A DNA stretch of 34,911 nt, taken from the NCBI GenBank assembly GCA_010030205.1, contig RGQD01000012.1, positions 1 to 34,911 on the forward strand, in the 5' to 3' direction. This document shows, piece by piece, positions 8,940 to 17,948 of this stretch (positions are counted from its first letter, which is position 1; each line of letters starts with the position of its first letter). The notes under the pieces were generated by a model, which saw nothing but the letters and a program-made list of their open reading frames with translations, was not told the DNA's origin and ran no database searches. The stretch is from Betaproteobacteria bacterium. GTDB lineage: Bacteria > Pseudomonadota > Gammaproteobacteria > Burkholderiales > Burkholderiaceae_C. The translations under genes were made by a program, and so were the position numbers.

Positions 8940-10040
8940 ATGAAGACGCAAGACGCAGTGAACGCAGGAAACGCAGAAAACGCGGGAAACGCGATAAACA
9001 GGACAAACGCGACAAACGCGACCGGCGCGCCAAGCGGCATGAATTCAGCGGTTGGGACGGGGGCGAGAATTCAAAGACGGCGCGTCACGTTCGCGCTGGC
9101 CGGCACGGCACTGGCCGGCATCCTCGGTCCTGGCAGTGCCCGGGCCGAGTACCCCGAACAGGCGATCAAGCTGGTGATTCCGTATCCGCCGGGCACCGGC
9201 ACCGACGTGCTGGCGCGATTCATCGGCCGGAAGCTGGAAGAGCGTCTGGGCAAACCGGTGGTACCCGAGCAGCGCGTGGGCAGCAGCGGCATGATCGCGG
9301 CGCAGGCTGTGATCGGTGCGCCAGCCGACGGCCATACGCTGTTCTTCGTGGCCAACGCGCCGGTGGCCACCAACGTGGCGCTGTTCCAGAAGCTTGCGTA
9401 CGACCCGGTGAAGGATCTGGCCCCAGTGGCTCGTCTGGCGCTGGGCTCATTCGGTCTGCTGGTGCCCGCAGCGTCGAAGTACAGGACCGCGCAGGAACTG
9501 ATGGCAGCCGCCGCAGCCAACCCGGGCAAACTGAGTTACGGCGCCGGCAGCGCGACCTACCAGATCGCCACCGAGTGGCTGCTGTCGCTGGCGTCGGCAC
9601 GCGCCAACCACGTGCCGTACAAGGGCGCTGCACCGGTGCTCACGGACCTGGCCGGGGGGCATATCGACTTCGCGCTGGCCGAGTACGGCGGCGCGCAAGC
9701 CTTCATCCGCGCGGGCAAGCTGCGGCTGCTCGCCGTCACGGCCGACCGCAGGCTGGCCGCCGAGCCGAACGTGCCGACGATGATCGAGAGCGGATACCCG
9801 GATTACGCGCCGGTGGCCTGGTGGGCGGTTTTCGTCGCGGCGCGTGTGCCCCAGCCCGTCATCGACAGGCTCGAGCGCACGCTGCTCGACATCATGGCCA
9901 CCGACGAAGCGCAGCAGTTCCTCGCGCGCAACAATCTGGTCGCGTTTCCGGCCGACGCGAAGACCTTGCGCCGTTATCAACTGGACGACATCGAGCGCGA
10001 AACCCGGGTGATCGAGGCGGCCAAGATACCAAGGCAGTAA
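8940..10040 (+). CDS. Bug/TctC-family tripartite tricarboxylate transporter substrate-binding protein
   Basis: ATG at 8940 preceded by AGGGGG SD (8930-8935); RRRVTFALAGTALAGILGPGSARA signal, YPEQAIKLVIPYPPGTGTDVLARFIGRKLEERLGKPVVPEQRVGSSGMIAA, NHVPYKGAAPVLTDLAGGHIDF. Confidence 0.93.
   Translation: MKTQDAVNAGNAENAGNAINRTNATNATGAPSGMNSAVGTGARIQRRRVTFALAGTALAGILGPGSARAEYPEQAIKLVIPYPPGTGTDVLARFIGRKLEERLGKPVVPEQRVGSSGMIAAQAVIGAPADGHTLFFVANAPVATNVALFQKLAYDPVKDLAPVARLALGSFGLLVPAASKYRTAQELMAAAAANPGKLSYGAGSATYQIATEWLLSLASARANHVPYKGAAPVLTDLAGGHIDFALAEYGGAQAFIRAGKLRLLAVTADRRLAAEPNVPTMIESGYPDYAPVAWWAVFVAARVPQPVIDRLERTLLDIMATDEAQQFLARNNLVAFPADAKTLRRYQLDDIERETRVIEAAKIPRQ
8961..9023 (+). repeat. 7 x 9-bp degenerate tandem repeat AAC-GCR-NNN encoding Asn-Ala-X units
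   Basis: aacgcagga|aacgcagaa|aacgcggga|aacgcgata|aacaggaca|aacgcgaca|aacgcgacc translating NAG NAE NAG NAI NRT NAT NAT. Confidence 0.92.
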
Positions 10041-10205
10041 TCAATTGTCGGCGGCGAATCCGCAGGCCTTCACGACCGGTCCGCTGCGCTGGAGATGGTC
10101 ACGCAGCCTGGCTTCAAACTTCTAGGAGGTGGTCGTCAACGGGCGCATCGAGTAGCCGGCCGTTCTATGGCGCTTGAAATTCCTATTTCCCGGGCGGTGA
10201 GGGTC

Positions 10206-11819
10206 TCAAGCCAGGCGCTCGCGTTTGAACACGATGCCGGCAGTCTCGCGATCCCAGGTGTCGGGCGTGACACCCTCGGACCGAAGCAGGTGCTTCTGCA
10301 CCTTCTCGGTCGGCGTGCGTGGCAGGTCGGGGATGCTGCGGAAGTAGCGCGGCACCATGAAGTGGGCGAGTCGAGGTCTCAGGAACTCGACCAGCGCCGG
10401 CAGGTCTATGGTTTGACCCGCGACCGGACTGAGGATCGCCATCACCTCGTCCTCACCGAATTCGCTGGGCACTGCCACCACGGCGGCGTCTCGCACGCTG
10501 TCGAAGGCGACAATTTCTTTCTCGACCTCGAATGACGAGATGTTCTCGCCACGCCTGCGTATCGCGTCCTTGATCCGATCGACGAAAAAGAAGTTGCCAT
10601 CAGCATCGCGTCGGAACGCATCGCCGGTATGGAACCAGCCGTTGCGCCAGGCCTTGGCGGTGGCTTCGGCGTTCTTGTGATAACCGTGGTTCAGTGCGTA
10701 GGGCATGTCGCTTCGAATCATCAGTTCGCCGACGACGTCTGGCGCCACCTCGCAGTCGTTGTCGTCGACGATCCTGACCTGCACGCCGTCTCGCGGCCGC
10801 CCGCAGGTGCCGCGTATCGCCGGGTTGGGTCCGATGAACAGCGGCGATGAGGTCTCGGTCATGTTGAAGCTGGTGAAGACCTCGACACCGAATCGTTCCG
10901 AGAACTCCCTGCTCTGGTCGCTCAGCGGGATCATCGACACCCGCTGGAGCGGATGCTGGCGATCCTGATCCGATGGCGGTTCCTTGAGCAAGAAAGGCGT
11001 CATCGCGCCCAGCAAGATCGTGTGGCTGACCTCGAAACGGCGAATCGTGTTCCAGAATTCTCCAGTGCGAAAAGATTCGATCAGCGCGAATGACCCTGCG
11101 CGCATCAGCGTCGCCCAGATCGGACCGGCGCCGCCGACATGGAACATCGGCAGCGTGACGAGCGTGCGGTCTTCGTGACGCATCGTCTGATTGGGAATGA
11201 AGGTCGAGTACATCTGCAGCGCCGAGATCAACACGCCCTTGGACGGTCCGGTGGTGCCCGAGGTGTAGATGATCGACAGCGTGTCCCAGGGTTCGATCTG
11301 GCGCGCTGGCGACTTCAGCCGGCTGCCTTCGCCGGCCAGCGCGTTGGCGGCGACCATCGACAAGCCCGAGACGGGCTGCGACGTCTCGGCGCCCAGCACG
11401 ACGACCTCGCGCAAGGCTGAATGGGCGATGCCTTCGAGTCGTTCGACCAGAGGCGCTTGCGCGACCATGAGCCGCGCGCCCGAGTTGTCGATCACATGCT
11501 CGAGCAGGCCGCCGCGGTAGCCGGTGTTGATCGGCACATAGACCGCACCCAGGTAGTTCAGCGCCAGCATCACCCGCAGGCAAGCCTCGCCGTTGGGCAG
11601 CCAGACCAATACCGGGTCGCCTTGTGCGACCCCCAGCGCCTGCAAGCCCTGCGCGCAGTCGCGAACCTGGTCGCGCAGCTGCCGGTATGTCCATGCCGAG
11701 CCATCGGAGAAGACCGCGAACGCAGCGCCGGCGTGGTGCTGGGCATGCCGGTCGATCAACTCGCCGATCACGCATTGCTCGCGCGGTGGCATCCGTTTGT
11801 CCTGCATCTTCCCCCCCAA
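10206..11819 (-). CDS. AMP-dependent acyl-CoA synthetase/ligase, CaiC-like
   Basis: IIYTSGTTGPSKGVLIS P-loop, WRNGWFHTGDAFRRDADGNFFFVDRIKDAIRRRGENISSFEVEKEI, PRTPTEKVQKHLLRSEGVTPDTWDRETAGIVFKRE. Confidence 0.93.
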   Translation of the reverse strand: MGGKMQDKRMPPREQCVIGELIDRHAQHHAGAAFAVFSDGSAWTYRQLRDQVRDCAQGLQALGVAQGDPVLVWLPNGEACLRVMLALNYLGAVYVPINTGYRGGLLEHVIDNSGARLMVAQAPLVERLEGIAHSALREVVVLGAETSQPVSGLSMVAANALAGEGSRLKSPARQIEPWDTLSIIYTSGTTGPSKGVLISALQMYSTFIPNQTMRHEDRTLVTLPMFHVGGAGPIWATLMRAGSFALIESFRTGEFWNTIRRFEVSHTILLGAMTPFLLKEPPSDQDRQHPLQRVSMIPLSDQSREFSERFGVEVFTSFNMTETSSPLFIGPNPAIRGTCGRPRDGVQVRIVDDNDCEVAPDVVGELMIRSDMPYALNHGYHKNAEATAKAWRNGWFHTGDAFRRDADGNFFFVDRIKDAIRRRGENISSFEVEKEIVAFDSVRDAAVVAVPSEFGEDEVMAILSPVAGQTIDLPALVEFLRPRLAHFMVPRYFRSIPDLPRTPTEKVQKHLLRSEGVTPDTWDRETAGIVFKRERLA

Positions 11820-11845
11820 TGGCTGGCCTGTTGATTCTGGAACCG

Positions 11846-13429
11846 CTATTTACCGTTGGCGGCCATCTGCTCGAAGCGTGGCCGGCCAAGCAAGTTGGGT
11901 TCGAAGCCGGTGAACCTCTTGTTCATCGCAATCACACTGACGTCGAACAGCAAAGGCACGAACACCGCTTCTTCGATTGCAATTCGCTGCACCTTGGACA
12001 GCGCGAGCTTGCGCTCTGCCTGTGTCGTGCCGCTGCGTGAGGCGGTCAGTGCGGCCTCCATCCCGGCGATCTCCAGGTGGCCGCCGTTGTACGGCGAGGT
12101 CTTGCCGAACAGCGTGCCTGGCACCATCGACGGATCGGGCCTGGGCGTGATCGCTGCCAGGAACACATCGACCTGGCGTTGGAAGAAAAACGCGTCTGAC
12201 GCCGCAGCCACTGCGCCCGACCGCATCTTGGCCGTGAATCCCACCTTGCGCCACATTTCGAGCAACACCTCGACTCGCTGGGTGGCCGCCTGGTCGGCAT
12301 AGGCAATGCCGGTGAAGCTGATCTCGGGCGTGCCGGCTTGCTTGAGCAGTGCGCGGGCCTTGTCGGGGTCGTAGGCCAGAATCCCGGTCAGCGACGGGTC
12401 GTGTGGCCAATAGCTCTTCGGATAGAGCGTGGTGGCCGGCTCGCCCAGTCCGGCCATCGTTGCCTTGTTGTAGGCCACCCGGTCGATCGCCAGATTGAAC
12501 GCGCGCCGCACCCGTACATCGTTGAACGGTGGCCTGGAGTAGTCCAGGTAGATCATGTGCAGGTAGAGCGAAGGGGTGGCGAAGACCTTGATCTTGCCGC
12601 TGCGTTCGAGCGATAATTTTTGCACTGGCGGCACCGCCACGACCAGGTCGTTCTCGCCGGCCAGTACTGAGCGAACGCCCGAACTGGTGTCGGTGATCAC
12701 GCGCATTTCAAGCCGATCGGTCTTTGGCAGGCCTTTGTTCCAGTGATTGGCAAAAGCCTCATAGCCGACAATAGAGCCGTCTTCCCATTTGATGAACTTC
12801 CAAGGTCCCGCGCCCACTGGCGCGCGGTCTATGCTGCCGCCGCCCGCCTTGATCGCGGTGGGCGATGCCATCATGCCGGCGCGGTCGGAGAAGATCTGCG
12901 GCAGCGAACGGTCTGGCGTCTTGAGCTTGATCGTCACGGTCAGCGCGCCGCTGGCCTCGACAGACTCCAGTGTCGACAGGTCGACCTTGATGTTGGACTT
13001 CGGATCCAGCCGTGCCCGGTCAAGGTTGAATTTGACCGCCTCGGCGTCGCAGGGCGTGCCGTCGTGGAAGATCACGCTCGGCCGCAGCACCAGCACCAGC
13101 GTGTTGTCGTCTTTGTAGGTCCACGACAGCGCCAGACCGGGTTGGGGCTCTAGCGTCCTGGGGTTCCACTGCACCAGGGTGTCGTACAGCGGGTAGAGAA
13201 ACTGGTGATCGCCGCCGCTGCGCCCGGTGATCGGGTCGAGCGTCGACGGGTTCAGATTGATCGCCACTCGCAGCACGCCAGGCTGCTGCGCTTGAGCCTG
13301 GCCAGATGCGGCCAGGTCGAACACCAGGCTGCCCACGCCGGCCAGGCTTGCACCCATCAGTTGGCGACGTCGGTACGAAGGTCTTGCTGTGTCGGCCAGG
13401 CTGGCGGCCGCTTCATCGCCATGGGTCAT
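11846..13429 (-). CDS. ABC transporter substrate-binding protein, family 5 (SBP_bac_5)
   Basis: YRRRQLMGASLAG TAT-like N-terminus; LRVAINLNPSTLDPITGRSGGDHQFLYPLYDTLVQWNPRTLEPQPGLALSW, FHDGTPCDAEAVKFNLDRA, NDVRVRRAFNLAIDRVAYNKATMAG. Confidence 0.92.
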   Translation of the reverse strand: MTHGDEAAASLADTARPSYRRRQLMGASLAGVGSLVFDLAASGQAQAQQPGVLRVAINLNPSTLDPITGRSGGDHQFLYPLYDTLVQWNPRTLEPQPGLALSWTYKDDNTLVLVLRPSVIFHDGTPCDAEAVKFNLDRARLDPKSNIKVDLSTLESVEASGALTVTIKLKTPDRSLPQIFSDRAGMMASPTAIKAGGGSIDRAPVGAGPWKFIKWEDGSIVGYEAFANHWNKGLPKTDRLEMRVITDTSSGVRSVLAGENDLVVAVPPVQKLSLERSGKIKVFATPSLYLHMIYLDYSRPPFNDVRVRRAFNLAIDRVAYNKATMAGLGEPATTLYPKSYWPHDPSLTGILAYDPDKARALLKQAGTPEISFTGIAYADQAATQRVEVLLEMWRKVGFTAKMRSGAVAAASDAFFFQRQVDVFLAAITPRPDPSMVPGTLFGKTSPYNGGHLEIAGMEAALTASRSGTTQAERKLALSKVQRIAIEEAVFVPLLFDVSVIAMNKRFTGFEPNLLGRPRFEQMAANGK

Positions 13430-13909
13430 CTAGGGGCTCCTTCGGCAGGTTGGTCTGTCATTGGATCAAAGCTGAAGTTTGCGCACAACAGGGGTGAACC
13501 CGATTGCCACGCCCAGACAGCTGGGGTGCTGAGATGCCGGTCCGGCGGCACGACCTCCGGCCAGCTGAGCCGTGGCGGCCATTGAAGACAGCTTGCGCCG
13601 CGGGCCACTGCCAATCGTCAAGCGTGACAAGCGCGCCGCCGTGGTGTTGTCAGCAGACGAATGCGTCCGTCTTGTCAATGGCCACCAATAGGCGAGCCGG
13701 GACAACTCACAGGGATTCGAGCTTGATTCCGACTGAGCTTGAGTTGTGCCACAAACGTCAGGACAGGCTGGCTGCAGCAGCGATGCCGATGGATCAATCG
13801 AGCTGCTGTCCAAGCTTACGACCTGAGCATGAATGAAAAATGGAACCGTGACGACCGCTGCCGGTCTTGGACTTTTCGGGCCGCGGAGATGCCGACTGCA
13901 TTGCGCCCA

Positions 13910-14899
13910 TCACTCGGCCCGTATGTTTGCAGCTTTGATAATTTCTCGATAGTTCTTTCGATTTTCCTCCATGGTCCTCGTGAGCCCTGCAGCATCCTGA
14001 AAAGCCGGCACCATGCCGTTGTCAAGGAGCTTCTTGCTCACGGCCGGATCTTCGACGGCCGCCTTGACGGCCTCCTCCCAGCGCTTGATGACGGCAGGCC
14101 GCATTCCTTTTGGCCCGCACAAGCCAAACCATGCGTAGGTCTCGAAACCGGGGACTGTCTCTGAGATCATCGGCGCTTCAGGAAAAAATTGCCGTCCCAG
14201 CGGATCACCTAGCGCAATCAAGCGCAACTGCCCTTGGCGGACATGGTTGATCACATCGCCGAGATTGGTGAGCGAAAATCCCGTCCGACCGGAGACGAGA
14301 TCGGGTAGCGCCGCTTGAGAGCCGCGATAGGGCACGTGGATCATTTTGAGGCCAGCCTTCTGGCTCAATAGCTCGCTCGAAAGATGCTGAACAGAGCCGA
14401 CGCCTGGGCTGGCGTAGCTGATTTTTCCAGGGTTTGCGCGCGCGTCATTGATCAGATCCTGGGTCGTGCGCCATGGACTGTTTTTGCTGACAACCAGGCC
14501 AAACGTCGAACGCAGAAGTTGGCTCAAGGCAATCAACTCTGTGGCCGGATTCACTGGGAGCTGCGTGCCGGGCAATTCGGTGATGATCGTCATGTTGCCA
14601 GTAGTACAGAACAGCACGTTGTGTCCATCGGCTGGGCTGTGGGCAATCGACTCCGCCGCAATCATGCCGTTGGCTCCGGTTCGATTCTCGACGACCACTT
14701 GCTGGCCAAGCACCTTTGTTGCCACATCGGCAAGAAGTCGCGCTGCGATATCACCCGAGCCGCCAGCGGCGAAGCCGTAACCCATCCGAATGGGACGGTC
14801 CGGGAACGCGGGCTGTTGCGCTTGGGCTGGTTGGACTGCGAAGCATCCGAGTGCAAGGCTCACGACAATCGTTGCCAACGACAGGGATCTCGTTTTCAT
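13910..14899 (-). CDS. Bug/TctC-family substrate-binding protein
   Basis: Signal peptide MKTRSLSLATIVVSLALGCFAVQPAQA; FPDRPIRMGYGFAAGGSGDIAARLLADVATKVLGQQVVVENRTGANGMIAAESIA; IHVPYRGSQAALPDLVSGR. Confidence 0.93.
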   Translation of the reverse strand: MKTRSLSLATIVVSLALGCFAVQPAQAQQPAFPDRPIRMGYGFAAGGSGDIAARLLADVATKVLGQQVVVENRTGANGMIAAESIAHSPADGHNVLFCTTGNMTIITELPGTQLPVNPATELIALSQLLRSTFGLVVSKNSPWRTTQDLINDARANPGKISYASPGVGSVQHLSSELLSQKAGLKMIHVPYRGSQAALPDLVSGRTGFSLTNLGDVINHVRQGQLRLIALGDPLGRQFFPEAPMISETVPGFETYAWFGLCGPKGMRPAVIKRWEEAVKAAVEDPAVSKKLLDNGMVPAFQDAAGLTRTMEENRKNYREIIKAANIRAE

Positions 14900-15507
14900 G
14901 GTGTTTGCTTTCTTGCGATTTTTGGTTGGCGGTGTGGGCGAGACCTGGGATCCTTGCCAGCATCGTCATTTGCCGAGCAATTCTCATGGTCTCAGTCTGA
15001 CTTCCTCTTTGTCATCTTGGACAGACAAGTCGAACAAGCACCAAGCCAAGCCGCGTGCCGCCATACATGCCAGTGGACCACAATTTCAAGGTCATGTTGC
15101 CACTTTGCTTGCCACATCGACACAGGATAAACCCAGGTATTTTTCGACCAGCGTCCCATGTTGTGCGACCGACGGGCCATCGGGACGCCAATTTCACCAG
15201 CAGGCCCGTCTCGTCTTCCGCCGTGAAAACGCAGCAGATGGTGGCAGCCGTTCAGCAACTTGATTGCTTGGCCCCGGCGCCAGCCCGGGGCATTTTCCCG
15301 CGTCTTCCGGCGAGACATTGACAGAACGAGTTGAGACGCCGCTACCCGTGCGCATCGTCTGGACATCGCCTCAAACATTCTTCGGGCCACGCGCGGCATT
15401 CGGATCCCCGTGATGCGGTGCTTGGTCTCGTCACCAGGCTGTAGCAGAAGCGATGCCCGAGCCTTGCGCGGCGCACCGCCGAAAGCACCCGTCTGGGTTC
15501 AAACACA

Positions 15508-15516
15508 TGTTAGACT
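15508..15516 (+). promoter_or_regulatory. Candidate extended -10 promoter element
   Basis: TGTTAGACT (TGn + TAGACT) immediately upstream of the 15517-15540 palindrome and about 62 nt before the ligase ATG; no good -35 seen. Confidence 0.3.
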
Positions 15517-15540
15517 AAATTTGAACACACATTCAAATTT
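15517..15540. promoter_or_regulatory. Perfect inverted repeat (9-bp arms, 6-nt spacer), candidate TetR operator
   Basis: AAATTTGAA-CACACA-TTCAAATTT; arms are exact reverse complements, 37 nt upstream of ATG 15578 of a ligase-tetR pair. Confidence 0.7.
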
Positions 15541-15577
15541 TGGTGCTGACACGCCGGCACAGCCAAGGGGTCGAGAC

Positions 15578-17185
15578 ATGCCTAAGAGTTGGCACGACGA
15601 GCGAGTGGTCGCGCCGGAAGACTGCGTGCTGCGCCCGATGCTCGAGAAATTCGCCGCGTCGCAGCCCGACAAGGTGTTTGCGCGTTTCGCTGACTGCAGT
15701 GAGTGGACATATGCCCAAACTTTGCAGATCGTTCGGCGCACAGCGGCCGGTTTGCAAGCGCTGGGTGTGCAGCAAGGTGAGACCGTGCACACCTGGCTAC
15801 CAAATGGTCCGGACGCGATCCGCACTTGGCTCGCGCTGAATTATCTTGGTGCAGTTTATGTGCCGTTGAATGTCTCGTATCGCGGTCGAATTCTCGAACA
15901 TGCGATCAGCCTGAGCGGTGCAAGGCTGATCATTGCGCATGCGGCGTTGACTGATCGGCTTGTTGGCATCGCTCGTTCTAAGCTGACGGACATCATCGTG
16001 ATCGACGGGGAGGGTGTGCCAGTGCCGGGGCTTGCCAGGCATGCGGCAAATGTGCTCGACCCGGAGGCGTTCGAGCTGCGGCCGCTTGAGCGCGAGATCA
16101 TGCCCTGGGACCTGCAATCTGTCATCTACACCTCCGGCACCACCGGGCCGTCCAAAGGGGTGATGTCTTCGTATCTACAACTGTATTCGGGTGGCAATGC
16201 GGCAAACTTGACCGATTCCAACGACCGCCAACTGATCAACCTGCCGCTGTTTCACATGGGCGGCACGGGCGGGGTCTACACGATGCTGTCCCGCGGTGCA
16301 TCAGTGGTGATCGTCGACGCGTTCCAGATTGGTCAGTTCTGGGGCGTCGTGGATGCTCACGCAGTCACCTATGTTGTATTGCTGGGCGGCATGGCAACCT
16401 TGCTGGTCAAGAAGCCAACAGCAGAATCCGACAGTCAACATTCCTTGCGTAAAGTGCTGATGGTGCCGCTACTGGAAGATGCGCCCGCGTTCTCGAAGCG
16501 GTTCAAGGTCGATGTGTACACGACTTTCAACATGACCGAAACCTCGTGGCCTATTGTCTCCGGCCTCAATCCAACGCCGCTGGGAACCTGCGGCAAGGTG
16601 CGCGCGGGCATCGAAGCCCGTGTTGTTGACGAGAACGACTGCGAGCTAGCGCCAGGCGAAATCGGTGAGTTGATGATTCGCGCCGATCGACCATGGGCCA
16701 TGAATAGCGGCTACTTTGGCAACCCAGAAGCGACCGCGCGGGCGTGGCGTAACGGATGGTTTCACACGGGCGACGCGTTCCGCCGAGATGGCGATGGGAA
16801 TTTCTTCTTTGTCGATCGAATGAAGGACGCTATTCGCCGCCGCGGCGAGAACATCTCGTCCTTCGAAGTCGAAGCCGAAGTCGGTTCGCATCCATCGGTG
16901 CAGGAATGCGCGGTGGTGGCGGTACCGAGCGAACTGGGCGAGGATGAGGTGCTGGTCGCGCTGGTCACACAGCCGGGTGTCGAGATCGATCCCAAGCAGT
17001 TGATCGAGTACTTGATTCCCCGGATGGCCCATTTCATGGTGCCGCGCTACGTACGAATCGTTTTGCAGCTTCCAAAGACACCAACGCAGAAAGTGCAAAA
17101 GCATCTGATCCGTGGCGAGGGCGTGACTGCTGACACCTGGGATCGCGAGAAGGCCGGCATCGTGATTCGTCGGCAGAAAATCTGA
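15578..17185 (+). CDS. AMP-dependent acyl-CoA synthetase/ligase, CaiC-like
   Basis: MPKSWHDERVVAPEDCVLRPMLEKF...; VIYTSGTTGPSKGVMSS; GWFHTGDAFRRDGDGNFFFVDRMKDAIRRRGENISSFEVE; PKTPTQKVQKHLIRGEGVTADTWDREKAGIVIRR. ORF opens at 15410 but 15578 aligns with the family start. Confidence 0.92.
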   Translation: MPKSWHDERVVAPEDCVLRPMLEKFAASQPDKVFARFADCSEWTYAQTLQIVRRTAAGLQALGVQQGETVHTWLPNGPDAIRTWLALNYLGAVYVPLNVSYRGRILEHAISLSGARLIIAHAALTDRLVGIARSKLTDIIVIDGEGVPVPGLARHAANVLDPEAFELRPLEREIMPWDLQSVIYTSGTTGPSKGVMSSYLQLYSGGNAANLTDSNDRQLINLPLFHMGGTGGVYTMLSRGASVVIVDAFQIGQFWGVVDAHAVTYVVLLGGMATLLVKKPTAESDSQHSLRKVLMVPLLEDAPAFSKRFKVDVYTTFNMTETSWPIVSGLNPTPLGTCGKVRAGIEARVVDENDCELAPGEIGELMIRADRPWAMNSGYFGNPEATARAWRNGWFHTGDAFRRDGDGNFFFVDRMKDAIRRRGENISSFEVEAEVGSHPSVQECAVVAVPSELGEDEVLVALVTQPGVEIDPKQLIEYLIPRMAHFMVPRYVRIVLQLPKTPTQKVQKHLIRGEGVTADTWDREKAGIVIRRQKI

Positions 17186-17818
17186 ATGAGCCGCGTGGCA
17201 GTGACCCGCCGTTGGTCTGACGACGAGCAGCGGGCCGAGGTGCGTGATGTCCGTCGGCGACAAATCTTGCGCGAGGCAGGAACCTTGTTTAGCGAGGTTG
17301 GGTTCCACAATGCGTCTATGGGGCAGATTGCCGCGCGCCTTGGACTGACCAAGACAGCCTTGTATTACTACTTCTCAGACAAAGGCGAGATACTGATGTG
17401 CTGCTTCGCATTGGGGCGCCAGGTCGCCGATGATGCGCTGGCGAAGGCACTCGCTCTGGACGCAAGCGGTCTTGATCGAATCGCTAAGTTTGTCCAGTTT
17501 TATGTGGTGGGCATCACATCAGAGTTGGGGGCCTGCGCGACAACCTTGGAGTTGCGCTCCGCGCCGCCCGCAGAGATGACCGCGCTGCTGAGTAGGATGC
17601 GCAAGATGGACCGCCAACTGCGTGAATTGGTGGCCGCTGGCGTGAATGACGGGAGTTGTGCGCATGTCGAATTGTCCTTGGCTGTCAACTGGATCATGGG
17701 CGCGATGACTTTGCTGCCAAGATGGTACCGTCCAGGAAGTCGACTCAGCGCCGATGCGATCGCACAGGAGTACTCGCAGTACGTGCGCCGCATGTTTACC
17801 CCAGAGTCAAAGCGGTGA
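17186..17818 (+). CDS. TetR/AcrR-family transcriptional regulator
   Basis: RRRQILREAGTLFSEVGFHNASMGQIAARLGLTKTALYYYFSDKGEILMCCF HTH; ATG directly follows the ligase TGA. Confidence 0.92.
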   Translation: MSRVAVTRRWSDDEQRAEVRDVRRRQILREAGTLFSEVGFHNASMGQIAARLGLTKTALYYYFSDKGEILMCCFALGRQVADDALAKALALDASGLDRIAKFVQFYVVGITSELGACATTLELRSAPPAEMTALLSRMRKMDRQLRELVAAGVNDGSCAHVELSLAVNWIMGAMTLLPRWYRPGSRLSADAIAQEYSQYVRRMFTPESKR

Positions 17819-17948
17819 TTTTTTTTGAGACAAACAAGACATGGTCAGCATGCTGAAAATTGCAAGCCGGTCCGCGATTTTTTTCCATTGCGCACTTCTA
17901 ATTTGACTCTGACATCAAAAGTTTTTTAATGAATCGGGTCGAACTTGA

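Noticed and set aside
17845-17856. Perfect palindrome TCAGCATGCTGA after the tetR gene
   Set aside because: No loop and no following T-run, so not a good terminator; 12-bp palindromes occur by chance in a window this size.
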